From an uncultured Collinsella sp. (lineage in GTDB: Bacteria; Actinomycetota; Coriobacteriia; Coriobacteriales; Coriobacteriaceae), in assembly GCA_934647195.1 (NCBI GenBank), contig CAKUFD010000009.1:1-64000 (forward strand): 64,000 nt of DNA. The letters are read 5' to 3'. The notes under the pieces were generated by a model. It was not told the origin of the DNA. It saw nothing but the letters and a program-made list of their open reading frames with translations, and made no database searches. The translations under genes and the position numbers were made by a program. This document shows, one piece after another, positions 1 to 6,722 of this stretch; position 1 is the stretch's first letter, and each line of letters opens with the position of its first letter.

Positions 1-92
1 GCGTGCCCGCGCCTCGCGCGCTGCGCTGGAAAACGCTTCGCGTCTCCTCAGCTCCGCGCCCCGAACGGGGTTCGATCCCCTGAGGGGCTAAC

Positions 93-123
93 AAAAAAAG
101 GTCCCAACCGGAGTTGAGACCTT
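93..123 (-). terminator. Terminator of tRNA-Ala
   Basis: Read on the minus strand, an 11-bp imperfect stem (AAGGTCTCAAC / GTTGGGACCTT) with loop TCCG is followed by a run of seven T. It lies 13 bases past the tRNA 3' end, which is where a Rho-independent terminator for a single-gene tRNA transcript is expected. Confidence 0.85.
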
Positions 124-135
124 AGACGTTACAAG

Positions 136-211
136 TGGTGGAGACGAGGGGGATCGAACCCCTGACCTCTTGACTGCCAGTCAAGCGCTCTCCCAGCTGA
201 GCTACGCCCCC
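136..211 (-). tRNA. tRNA-Ala (anticodon GGC)
   Basis: The reverse complement folds as a complete 76-nt cloverleaf. The acceptor is GGGGGCG paired with CGTCTCC, and the discriminator is A with an encoded CCA end. The D arm has GCTC/GAGC, the anticodon stem CTTGA/TCAAG encloses loop CTGGCAG (anticodon GGC), and the T arm is AGGGG-TTCGATC-CCCCT. The 3-70 pair of the acceptor is G-U, the classic identity element for alanyl-tRNA synthetase. It reads GCC codons, which are abundant in this GC-rich genome. Confidence 0.97.
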
Positions 212-226
212 AAGCAACAAAGAAGT

Positions 227-255
227 ACTATACGGGAATAGTTTTGAACGTGCAA
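227..255 (-). promoter_or_regulatory. Promoter of tRNA-Ala
   Basis: On the minus strand a -35 TTGCAC and a -10 TATAGT are separated by exactly 17 bases. The -10 ends 16 bases upstream of the tRNA 5' end. This is a good sigma-70-type match directly upstream of a stable RNA gene. Confidence 0.75.
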
Positions 256-275
256 GTACTTTTTTGCCAATTTGT

Positions 276-587
276 TTATTTTTCTGCTTCGCGGCCGAGT
301 GCTCCCTCGATATTCAGGGAAATGAGGTTGAAGATGGCGTCGCTTGGGTCACCGTTGGTGACGATGTTGGCCAGCGTCTTGGTGGGTTCGGCATAGCGAT
401 CGTGCATGGGTTTTACCGTGGCCAGGTATTGATAGATGATGCCCTCGAGGCAGCGCCCTCGCTCCATCACGTCGCGGCGAATTTGTCTGGCTTTAAGGGC
501 TGCGGTTTGCCGCACGTTGTTTTGGCGCGCGATGCGCGCTAGAGTTGCGCATGGAGTTCGTGCAATCTGCGTCGAGAGGGAATCCAT
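276..587 (-). CDS. Small hypothetical protein (103 aa)
   Basis: I do not recognise the family. The C-terminal 80 residues read like a real, mostly helical soluble protein (for example GIIYQYLATVKPMHDRY and NIVTNGDPSDAIFNLI), and codon use matches the neighbours. The frame is open far upstream. The start chosen is an ATG whose bases sit in CCATGG, the same palindrome that holds the ATG of the divergent HAD gene, so the two starts would overlap by two bases. No good ribosome-binding site precedes it, and the true start may be further downstream. It is convergent with nothing and ends near the tRNA promoter. Function unknown. Confidence 0.5.
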   Translation of the reverse strand: MDSLSTQIARTPCATLARIARQNNVRQTAALKARQIRRDVMERGRCLEGIIYQYLATVKPMHDRYAEPTKTLANIVTNGDPSDAIFNLISLNIEGALGREAEK

Positions 588-1401
588 GGCAATCAAACTC
601 GTCTTGAGCGATATCGACGGAACGCTGCTTCCGAGGGGGAATGCGGTGGTTGATCGTCGGGTTACGCAGGCGTTCCATGCCCTGCTTGATGCTGACATTG
701 CTGTAGGCCCCGCAAGCGGTCGTGCCCTTCCGGCGATCCTGCCTGCCTTTGCCGGCGATGGAGCATGTGTGGCGACGGCTCTTGCCACCAACGGCATGCA
801 GGTCTATGCGGAAGGAGAACTCATCCACGAGGAATACCTTGATCATGAGGGCCTAGTGCAGCTGGCTGCTGCCGTTCGCGAGGTGCCACGTGCCGGCATG
901 ATCTGCTTTAAAGGCGCCGAGGTCTTTTTGGTAGAGGGGGAGCGCGACGTTCTTGCCCTCATTTTCCCCTCGTACGCGGCCCATATCACACCCGTGGATG
1001 CCGTGCCAGATTTTCCCGTGGTCAAGGCGAACGTTTTCGTCGATGCCGACGTCCAGGGCACGCAGGCGCTCATGGAGCGCTTGGGGATGGCGGTGCCGCG
1101 CCTTGGCCTCAACACCCCCATGGCTGGGTTCATGAATGTGGTGCCGGTGGGGTATAGCAAGGCGACGGGCATCGACATCATCTGCCGCGAGTTGGGCATC
1201 TCGCTTGACGAAGTCGTCGTGTTCGGCGATGCCGACAACGATCTGGAGATGCTCGAGCACGTTCCCAACTCGGTTGCCGTGGCCAACGCCACGCCGCGTG
1301 CCGCTGCTGCCGCGCGCTGGCACATCGGCTCGGTGGACGAATGCGCGGTTCCTCAGGCCATGGTGGCTATCGCACGGGGAGAGTGGCCACATGCGGCATA
1401 G
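586..1401 (+). CDS. HAD-superfamily phosphatase, Cof type
   Basis: A 271-residue Cof/YidA-type haloacid dehalogenase phosphatase, likely cytosolic and acting on sugar phosphates or other small phosphorylated metabolites with Mg2+. Motif I is DIDGTL at residues 9-14 (first Asp is the nucleophile), motif II sits in GPASGR, and motif IV is FGDADNDLEML near the C terminus, with the type-IIB cap domain between. The ATG at 586 was chosen because motif I then sits at the usual distance and GAGAGGG precedes it. Longer upstream starts run into unrelated sequence. Two other Cof-type paralogs lie at 30.9 and 35 kb. The substrate cannot be read from sequence. Confidence 0.9.
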   Translation: MAIKLVLSDIDGTLLPRGNAVVDRRVTQAFHALLDADIAVGPASGRALPAILPAFAGDGACVATALATNGMQVYAEGELIHEEYLDHEGLVQLAAAVREVPRAGMICFKGAEVFLVEGERDVLALIFPSYAAHITPVDAVPDFPVVKANVFVDADVQGTQALMERLGMAVPRLGLNTPMAGFMNVVPVGYSKATGIDIICRELGISLDEVVVFGDADNDLEMLEHVPNSVAVANATPRAAAAARWHIGSVDECAVPQAMVAIARGEWPHAA

Positions 1402-1471
1402 CGTGGATTTTGCGTCGCCCCGGGTGCGAGCTGGAACGGTGCGTGATGCGCTGTGGCATTGCGAGACGCGG

Positions 1472-1506
1472 GACGCCCGGGCCGTTTGGTACCGGGCGTC
1501 GTTATT
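1472..1506 (+). terminator. Terminator after the HAD gene
   Basis: A perfect 9-bp stem GACGCCCGG / CCGGGCGTC with an 11-nt loop is followed by GTTATTT. It lies 70 bases past the stop codon of the HAD gene. Confidence 0.7.
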
Positions 1507-1574
1507 TGTTGCGTAGGCTTCGTCCTGCTTCGATATTTTGAGAAACGTTGAAGCGTGCGGCGATATACGCGACT

Positions 1575-1605
1575 AGGACAACAAAGAAGCAGCTCAGTAT
1601 ATAAT
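1575..1605 (+). promoter_or_regulatory. Putative promoter of the purine permease
   Basis: A consensus -10 TATAAT at 1600-1605 follows a weak -35-like AGGACA. It lies 40 bases before the permease ATG. I looked for a purine riboswitch in the short leader and saw no matching core. Confidence 0.5.
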
Positions 1606-1645
1606 CCATCCCGTTGCATTGCCCCCTCGTGAAAGGTCTCGCTTT

Positions 1646-2977
1646 ATGGCAGGTGCCTCCGCCCCCGAAGAAGACGCGCTGTTTACGCCGCGCGGCCACG
1701 TATCGCCCGTCACTGCTATCCCGCTGGCTCTTCAGCACGTGCTTGCTGCCTTTGCGGCGATCGTTACGCCCGCTATCATCGTGGCGTCGGTATGCGGCTT
1801 CTCGCCCGCAGAGGAGGCTCGCATCATCCAGGCGGCCCTCGTGCTTTCTGCGGTCGATACCCTTTTGCAGCAGTTCCCGCTGTTTGGCCGCATCGGATCG
1901 GGCCTGCCCATCGTTATGGGTGCGAGCTTCACGTTTGTTCCGGCGTTTCAGGCTATCGGCGTCGAGATGGGCTTCGAAGCCGTTTTGGGCGCGCAGCTTG
2001 TCGGCGGCTTGCTTGTGGTCGTGTTCGGCCTGGCCTTCCGTCGCTTGCGTTTTTTGTTTCCGCCCGTCGTGATGGGAACCGTCATCTTCGTCATCGGCTT
2101 GTCTTTGTGCCCCGTGGCCGTGAAGTCCATGGCCGGCGGACAGGGGAGCGCCGACTTTGGCAGCCTCTCCAACTGGATCGTTGCCATTGCCACGTTTGTC
2201 GTGACGTTCGCGGTGGGCAACTACGCGCGTGGCACGCTTAAGCTCGGAAGCATCCTTTTGGGTATCCTATCGGGCTTTGTCATTGCGGCCCTTATGGGCA
2301 TGGTTGACCTCTCCGGAGTGGGTACGGCAGCGTGGTTTGCATTGCCCACGATCCTGCCCTATAAGATCGTTTTCGACCCCGCTGCCTGTGCCATGATCGG
2401 CGTCGTTTCCATCGTCAATGTCGTGCAGGTTATGGGCGAGCTTTCCGCCGTGTCCTCTGCGGGCCTGGACCGCGAGGCAACTGACGCTGAGCTTTCCGGC
2501 GGCATGGTCGCGACGGGCGCGGTGGGCGCTCTCGCGGCGCTGTTCGGCACCATCCCTACGGTTACGTACGGTCAGAACGTGGGCATCATCGCCGAGAACA
2601 AGGTTGTGAATCGCGTCGTGTTCACTATCGCCGCCCTCGTCTTGTTGGCCGGCGGCCTGCTTCCCAAGTTCGCGGCGCTGCTCACATCTATTCCGCAGCC
2701 CGTTATCGGTGGCGCCACCATCGGCGTGTTCGCCACCATTGGCATGAACGGCGTGGTCATGTTTGCGCGCGAGGGCCTTTCTGGCCGCGATTGCACGCTC
2801 ATGGGCCTGGCGGTCGCCTTTGGCGTTGGCATCGAGCAGTCCGTCGGCGCGCTTGCCGGCGCCGGATTCCCCGCGTGGGTCAATACGGTGTTTGGAACGT
2901 CCTCCATCGCTGTGGCGACCGTCGTCGCGGTCATTTTGAACCTTGTGCTCCCTCGTGAGAAAAAGACTGCCGAGTAG
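1646..2977 (+). CDS. NCS2 family nucleobase (xanthine/uracil) permease
   Basis: A 443-residue inner-membrane proton symporter of the nucleobase:cation symporter-2 (NAT) family, expected to import xanthine, uric acid or a related base. It shows about 12-14 hydrophobic segments, the conserved QH pair of TM1 (LALQHVLAAF) and a NAT signature QNVGIIAENKVVNR. The signature normally has Thr where this one has Asn (QNxGxxxxT), which may affect substrate choice. The ATG at 1646 has GAAAGG nine bases upstream, whereas the in-frame TTG 27 bases earlier has none. Transcribed alone, with a terminator hairpin about 90 bases past the stop. Closest by size and motif to XanP/PbuX-type transporters; substrate not certain. 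Confidence 0.88.
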   Translation: MAGASAPEEDALFTPRGHVSPVTAIPLALQHVLAAFAAIVTPAIIVASVCGFSPAEEARIIQAALVLSAVDTLLQQFPLFGRIGSGLPIVMGASFTFVPAFQAIGVEMGFEAVLGAQLVGGLLVVVFGLAFRRLRFLFPPVVMGTVIFVIGLSLCPVAVKSMAGGQGSADFGSLSNWIVAIATFVVTFAVGNYARGTLKLGSILLGILSGFVIAALMGMVDLSGVGTAAWFALPTILPYKIVFDPAACAMIGVVSIVNVVQVMGELSAVSSAGLDREATDAELSGGMVATGAVGALAALFGTIPTVTYGQNVGIIAENKVVNRVVFTIAALVLLAGGLLPKFAALLTSIPQPVIGGATIGVFATIGMNGVVMFAREGLSGRDCTLMGLAVAFGVGIEQSVGALAGAGFPAWVNTVFGTSSIAVATVVAVILNLVLPREKKTAE

Positions 2978-3069
2978 TACTCGGCTGCCGAGCCGTTCTC
3001 GCCCGTGTCGGGGTTCCATTGTCTTGGATGCTTTTGGATGCCCTCCCCGGAGTCGTTTTTGAACTGCTT

Positions 3070-3106
3070 CCCATTTCTTGGACACGAGAAATGGGAGGCT
3101 TTCTTT
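3070..3106 (+). terminator. Terminator after the purine permease
   Basis: A 9-bp perfect stem CCCATTTCT / AGAAATGGG with an 8-nt loop is followed by a T-rich tract AGGCTTTCTTT. It is the first strong hairpin past the permease stop codon. Confidence 0.7.
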
Positions 3107-3202
3107 ATGCTCTCGGCCGCAGCTTTTATCCTCGTGGTGATTGTTCTCGCCCGCTGGCGCTTCCGACTGGGTGCGCACGAAGGCGATCTCGCTGCCCGTT
3201 GA
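3107..3202 (+). CDS. Possible 31-aa membrane peptide
   Basis: A short ORF begins with ATG eight bases after GGGAGG and encodes one hydrophobic helix (AAAFILVVIVLA) followed directly by RWRFR and a charged tail ending HEGDLAAR. This is the topology of a small single-span membrane peptide. Its Shine-Dalgarno sequence is the 3' arm of the preceding terminator hairpin, so it would be translated only from read-through or an internal promoter. It could equally be chance; no family is recognised. Confidence 0.3.
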   Translation: MLSAAAFILVVIVLARWRFRLGAHEGDLAAR

Positions 3203-3220
3203 ATGTGTGCCGGCAAATAT

Positions 3221-3388
3221 GTGTGGCGGTAAGTCGTCGCGGCGGTAAATCGCTGTGGCGGAAAATCGTGCATTTTCAAATGAGTGGCGGAAAACAGTGC
3301 ATTGTGCGGCTGTTTTTCCGCCTTTTTTTGTTTCAATAACCGCCACTCATTAGTCACTCATTAGTAAATGTTGGAAAAGCCGCCACTC
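3221..3388. repeat. GAGTGGCGG palindromic element, copy A
   Basis: Left-hand cores GTGGCGG / GAGTGGCGG lie at 3221, 3253 and 3282, the last two 29 bp apart. Inverted cores CCGCCACTC lie at 3340 and 3380. The centre between the innermost cores is 49 bp. An 11-bp tandem duplication (CACTCATTAGT twice) stretches the right arm from 29 to 40 bp. The innermost left core also forms one arm of a terminator at 3286-3329. It sits between the purine permease and the convergent AbiEi-like gene. Confidence 0.85.
3286..3329 (+). terminator. Terminator formed inside repeat element A
   Basis: GGCGGAAAACAG pairs with CTGTTTTTCCGCC (one bulged A) and is followed by seven T. It would stop plus-strand transcription coming from the permease side before it reaches the convergent gene. 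Confidence 0.65.
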
Positions 3389-3414
3389 ATTCGCGCTCTT
3401 ACCGGTTTTCACGG

Positions 3415-4392
3415 CTACCCTTTCGACGAATACCTTGGAATGCCGGCGAGTTCCATTTTTCTATAGAGCCTTTCGGGCGTGTTCACATCTGCCATGGTGA
3501 ACCTCATGACAGTGAATCCTGCGAGCGAGAGACGCGATTCGCGTTGCCGCTCGCGCACCATGACCTCGAGTGCGCGTTTTGCATCGTTGCTCGGTTCTCG
3601 TCCGGTGTATTTTTCAAAGCCATCGAGCTCCCCGATAACAGGTCTTGGAAGGTCGAGCCAGACGAAGTCGACGCGATAGGGATTGCCCGGACGCATGGGG
3701 TCGTCGATTTCAACTTGAAGGTCCGGTATGTCCCATCCGCCTTCGATCATGGCTGCCCGTGCTTTTGATTCGCCTCCGTTTTCTGCCCCTCCATTTGCAT
3801 ATCGAGCGACTTTGAGCGCGCATGATTTTCCAGGGCGATTCTTTCCGATGTCCAGGAACTGCGCGCGCAGCTGCTCGTTGTCCATCTCCCCGTTGCGAAG
3901 GAACGAATCGGCAACAACAAGGCCTTCGGAAAAACCACCGACTGCCGCGCAGGTAAAAAGCGTCTCTATGAGCGGGGTCGTTTTGATTCCGCCTTCGATA
4001 ACATACGAAGGCGGGTTTGGCCGGTGGCGAACAATTCCAGCCGGAGCTTCTCCGCAATGCCCGCGCGGCGAGTTGATGTGGATCGTTTGCAGCTGCTTTT
4101 TCGAAACGGCGAGGCCGTGGATGACGGCGGCGCTAAACGAGCTAAAAATCCAGTCTGGATGCTTCTCGGCCATGCTGCGTATCGCATAGAGATAACGCTG
4201 CCTGTCCCCGAGGGCGCGCCAGGAGTCTGTCGGGGCGAATAACCTGGGGAACGGCTCCAGGACCGTGCCTTTTTCTTTACGTCGTCTGAGCAGCTGATAG
4301 TCTCGCTGTGTATTTGGGGCAACGCATGCGCCGCGAGCTGCGGCTTCTGCAAATTGGGACGCAAGGCGCTGGACGGCTTGTTTGGCGGCCAT
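3415..4392 (-). CDS. AbiEi-like protein with DUF559-type nuclease domain
   Basis: A 325-residue protein of two parts. The N-terminal two thirds resemble the AbiEi antitoxin-like fold (FPRLFAPTDSW, IFSSFSAAVIHGL, GGIKTTPLIETL, VADSFLR). The C-terminal part resembles DUF559/Vsr-like PD-(D/E)xK nucleases (ESKAR, then YRVDFVW, then IGELDGFEKY and a basic helix VMVRERQRESRL). The ATG at 4392 has GGGAGG five bases upstream, and an upstream CTCCCG could pair with that site and mask it. No AbiEii toxin gene is next to it, so it is a solo gene. It is flanked on both sides by the same palindromic repeat. DNA cleavage is inferred from motifs only; a regulatory or defence role is possible. Confidence 0.7.
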   Translation of the reverse strand: MAAKQAVQRLASQFAEAAARGACVAPNTQRDYQLLRRRKEKGTVLEPFPRLFAPTDSWRALGDRQRYLYAIRSMAEKHPDWIFSSFSAAVIHGLAVSKKQLQTIHINSPRGHCGEAPAGIVRHRPNPPSYVIEGGIKTTPLIETLFTCAAVGGFSEGLVVADSFLRNGEMDNEQLRAQFLDIGKNRPGKSCALKVARYANGGAENGGESKARAAMIEGGWDIPDLQVEIDDPMRPGNPYRVDFVWLDLPRPVIGELDGFEKYTGREPSNDAKRALEVMVRERQRESRLSLAGFTVMRFTMADVNTPERLYRKMELAGIPRYSSKG

Positions 4393-4725
4393 GTTTACCT
4401 CCCGGGCGATCGATTTTCGGGAGAGCGTAAGGTATGACTTCCAACGATATTTCCTCGCAGTCTTACAAATATCCAACCGAGATGTCGACATGTTCTTTCG
4501 GCAATCTAACAGTGCAGCTCAAAGGCGTAGTTTGAGAGAGTTTACGGGATTGGATAGGAATGCATCTCTCGAAGAGGGGGCGAATAACGCACGGCATCTT
4601 TATAAGGCTCGTTTGAGAGATGCACGCATATGGCCTGCTTCATTCTGTCTAGCGTCACGAAAGGCGTCGGCAATCGACGCCATAAAGCAGGCTCGACGAT
4701 CGATGGCTGTTTGCAGCTCGGCAAC
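4393..4725. other. Intergenic stretch without supported gene
   Basis: This is the upstream region of the minus-strand AbiEi-like gene and presumably holds its promoter. It is less GC-rich than the surroundings. The open frames in it (up to 124 codons) have no ribosome-binding sites or recognisable protein content, so I annotate no gene. It ends at repeat element B. Confidence 0.6.
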
Positions 4726-4849
4726 GAGTGGCGGAAAAACGTGCACTTTTGAATGAGTGGCGGTCAATCGTGCATCATCTTGATGAATTCGTCCCGAGGA
4801 CATTTCAAAAACCGCCACTCGATTCAAAGTGTTGTAAAAACCGCCACTC
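4726..4849. repeat. GAGTGGCGG palindromic element, copy B
   Basis: Cores GAGTGGCGG lie at 4726 and 4755 (29 bp apart) and inverted cores CCGCCACTC at 4812 and 4841 (29 bp apart), with a 48-bp centre containing ATCGTGCAT. Geometry is the same as copies A, C and D. Together with copy A it brackets the AbiEi-like gene. Confidence 0.88.
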
Positions 4850-4880
4850 GTTCACCTCTCGACCTCATGAATGTTGCATG

Positions 4881-5070
4881 ATGCCGCCTGAACATCGCGC
4901 GCTGCCGCCCGAGCGCCGCATGTCGCCGTCGGATCGCGACACGCTGCCGCCCGGGCGCAGTGACGCTCGTCGCCTGCGTGCGACACGCTGCCGTCGGATC
5001 GCCATGTGTCGACCCTGCGTGCGATACTTCCTGAGCGCGATGCGTTGCCCCTTCTGAGCGCGACGCCCTC
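4881..5070. repeat. Degenerate 21-bp tandem repeat array
   Basis: From 4881 the sequence falls into 21-base units resembling CTGCCGCCCGAGCGCCGCATG. Six units in phase read MPPEHRA, LPPERRM, SPSDRDT, LPPGRSD and so on, and further decayed units run to about 5070 after a phase change. No start signal or recognisable protein was found, so this looks like decayed tandem-repeat DNA, not a gene. Confidence 0.55.
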
Positions 5071-5150
5071 TCGGGGCTGCATTCCGCAATCGCTTACATC
5101 GTCGACCGGCGCGGTGCGGATATGTGGATTTCACCTGCTTGTAAAGCTTT

Positions 5151-5182
5151 TTGTGGCGCAGGCGGCAAAACACGCGTATAGT
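5151..5182 (+). promoter_or_regulatory. Putative promoter for the rplE-led spc operon
   Basis: A -10 TATAGT at 5177-5182 follows a TTGTGG at 5151, a wider spacing than ideal (20 bases). No upstream ribosomal genes exist here to supply read-through, so a promoter is required in this gap and this is the best candidate. Confidence 0.5.
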
Positions 5183-5199
5183 AACGACTGTTTTGTCGG

Positions 5200-5259
5200 C
5201 TCCTGTCGAGGTTTCGTCATGCCCGCTTTTAGCCATACGGGTGTGTCGTGCGACAGGAG
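5200..5259 (+). promoter_or_regulatory. Leader hairpin upstream of rplE
   Basis: CTCCTGTCG at 5200-5208 is perfectly complementary to CGACAGGAG at 5251-5259, and the interior holds a further CCCG/CGGG pairing. The 3' arm contains the purine-rich AGGAGG. The position, just after the putative transcription start of a ribosomal operon, suggests an autoregulatory leader, but I recognise no known class. Confidence 0.5.
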
Positions 5260-5347
5260 GTATGAGGACAACCCGCAGCTCACAGACGGTGAGTTGCGTG
5301 GCCAAGCCCCATGCTTAAAACCCCATGAAGGAGTGAACAATGGCTGA
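5219..5347 (+). CDS. Possible 42-aa leader ORF overlapping rplE
   Basis: An ORF starts at ATG 5219, seven bases after GAGG, runs through the leader hairpin and ends at a TGA eight bases inside rplE (ATGGCTGA). Such an overlap would couple rplE translation to passage of ribosomes through the hairpin. The predicted peptide has no recognisable domain and does not resemble the C-terminal end of L24. It may be chance. Confidence 0.3.
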   Translation: MPAFSHTGVSCDRRYEDNPQLTDGELRGQAPCLKPHEGVNNG

Positions 5348-5897
5348 AGAGAAGTACGTCCCGCGTCTCAAGACCAAGTACCAGAACGAAGTCAAGCAGG
5401 CTATGCACGACAAGTTCCAGTACGAGAATGTCATGATGATCCCGAAGTTCGAGAAGATCGTCGTGAACATGGGTGTCGGCGAGGCCGCTACCGATTCCAA
5501 GGCAATCGAGGGCGCTGTCCGCGACCTGCGCGCCATCACCGGCCAGCAGCCGATGGTGACCCGTGCTCGTAAGTCCATCGCTACCTTCCACCTGCGTGCC
5601 GGTATGCCCATCGGCGCTAAGGTCACCCTGCGCGGCGACCGCATGTGGGAGTTCTTCGATCGTCTGACCTCCGTGGCGATCCCCCGAATCCGCGACTTCC
5701 GCGGCATCTCCGCTAAGAGCTTCGACGGCCGTGGCAACTTCTCCATGGGCGTTACCGAGCAGCTCATCTTCCCCGAGATCGACTTCGATTCCGTCGATCA
5801 CCAGCGTGGTATGGATATCACCATCGTGACGACCGCGAAGACCGACGAAGAGGCCAAGGCCCTTCTCGACGCCTTCGGGTTCCCGTTCAAGAAATAG
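5340..5897 (+). CDS. rplE: 50S ribosomal protein L5
   Basis: A 185-residue L5, which binds 5S rRNA and helix 84 of 23S rRNA in the central protuberance and contacts S13 across the subunit bridge. Recognised by [14 protein letters not shown], the [13 protein letters not shown] segment and the [11 protein letters not shown]-terminal region; full length for the family. Start ATG at 5340 follows AAGGAG. It is the first gene of the cluster here. In most bacteria rplN and rplX come immediately before it, but upstream is repeat DNA and an unrelated gene. An 11-bp hairpin lies between it and rpsZ. Confidence 0.98.
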   Translation: MAEEKYVPRLKTKYQNEVKQAMHDKFQYENVMMIPKFEKIVVNMGVGEAATDSKAIEGAVRDLRAITGQQPMVTRARKSIATFHLRAGMPIGAKVTLRGDRMWEFFDRLTSVAIPRIRDFRGISAKSFDGRGNFSMGVTEQLIFPEIDFDSVDHQRGMDITIVTTAKTDEEAKALLDAFGFPFKK

Positions 5898-5915
5898 GTT
5901 CATCTGCTCCGATAT

Positions 5916-5948
5916 CGGCGGGCACGTGCAGGACGCGCGTGCCCGCCG
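5916..5948 (+). other. Intercistronic hairpin between rplE and rpsZ
   Basis: CGGCGGGCACG and CGTGCCCGCCG form a perfect 11-bp stem with an 11-nt loop and no following T run. It is more likely an mRNA stability or processing element than a terminator. Confidence 0.55.
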
Positions 5949-5982
5949 CGGAGCGAACAATACTCAATGTGAGGAGGAATAA

Positions 5983-6168
5983 GTGGCTAAGACATCGATG
6001 ATCGTCAAGTGCAGCCGTGAGCCGAAGTTCTCGACGCGCAAGTACACCCGTTGCCAGCGTTGCGGCCGTCCGCATTCGGTTTACCGCAAGTTCGGCCTGT
6101 GCCGTGTCTGCTTCCGCGAGCTTGCACTGAAGGGCGAGCTTCCCGGCATCAAGAAGGCCAGCTGGTAA
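5983..6168 (+). CDS. rpsZ: 30S ribosomal protein S14 type Z
   Basis: A 61-residue S14 of the short zinc-binding (C+) class found in Gram-positive bacteria; it assembles late in the 30S head. The zinc site is visible as CQRCGRP and CRVCFRE. The start is GTG at 5983, preceded by GAGGAGG; the family begins MAKTSM, as here. It lies between rplE and rpsH in the usual spc order. The full-length zinc motif means it is not the zinc-independent paralog. Confidence 0.97.
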   Translation: MAKTSMIVKCSREPKFSTRKYTRCQRCGRPHSVYRKFGLCRVCFRELALKGELPGIKKASW

Positions 6169-6289
6169 GTCACTACCAGTGCATGCGGTGTGCAGCCGCA
6201 ATGCAAGGAAGAACGTGCGAGGTAGGCTCAATCGCTATGGGCGGGGGAGAACCACTGCACGTGTTCATCAAGAACGAAGGAGAATCTGC

Positions 6290-6688
6290 ATGAACGTCAC
6301 AGACCCGATCGCAGACATGCTTACGCGTATCCGTAACGCGAACTCTGCGAACAAGGCCACGGTCTCCATGCCGAGCAGCAAGAAGCTCGTGGAGATCGCT
6401 CGTGTCATCTACGAGGAGGGCTTCATCGAGGGCTACACGGTGGAGGACACCATGCCCCAGAAGACCCTGCACATCACCCTTAAGTACGGTCCCAAGAAGG
6501 CTAAGGTCATCAACGGCATCCGTCGTATCTCCAAGCCCGGTCTGCGCAAGTACGCCGGCGTGAAGGACCTCCCCCGCGTCCGCGGTGGCCTTGGTACCGC
6601 AATCGTTTCTACCAGCAAGGGCGTTATGACCGACCGCGACTGCCGCGCCAACGGCGTCGGCGGCGAGATCATCGCTTTCGTTTGGTAA
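6290..6688 (+). CDS. rpsH: 30S ribosomal protein S8
   Basis: A 132-residue S8, a primary binder of the central domain of 16S rRNA and, in many bacteria, the translational repressor of the spc operon. N terminus [16 protein letters not shown] and C-terminal [22 protein letters not shown] are diagnostic. ATG at 6290 follows AAGGAG; the longer open frame upstream has no start signal. A weak hairpin lies in the 120-base gap after rpsZ. Whether S8 regulates this rplE-led operon cannot be told from sequence. Confidence 0.98.
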   Translation: MNVTDPIADMLTRIRNANSANKATVSMPSSKKLVEIARVIYEEGFIEGYTVEDTMPQKTLHITLKYGPKKAKVINGIRRISKPGLRKYAGVKDLPRVRGGLGTAIVSTSKGVMTDRDCRANGVGGEIIAFVW

Positions 6689-6722
6689 TTGATTCGGCGA
6701 GTAGAAGGAAAAGGAGATCACC

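Noticed and set aside
1..90. Possible 3' part of a tRNA-Ser (CTGGAAA and a T-arm-like GGGGTTCGATCCCC)
   Set aside because: The anticodon stem does not pair beyond three bases, no D arm can be formed, and the 5' end would be outside the window. Not enough to annotate.
1507..1645. Search for a purine riboswitch before the permease
   Set aside because: The leader after the putative promoter is only about 35 bases and lacks the conserved junction sequence.
5262..5318. An 18-codon ORF starting one base after AGGAGG
   Set aside because: Spacing of one base is too short for initiation, and the peptide has no features. The overlapping 42-codon ORF is better placed.
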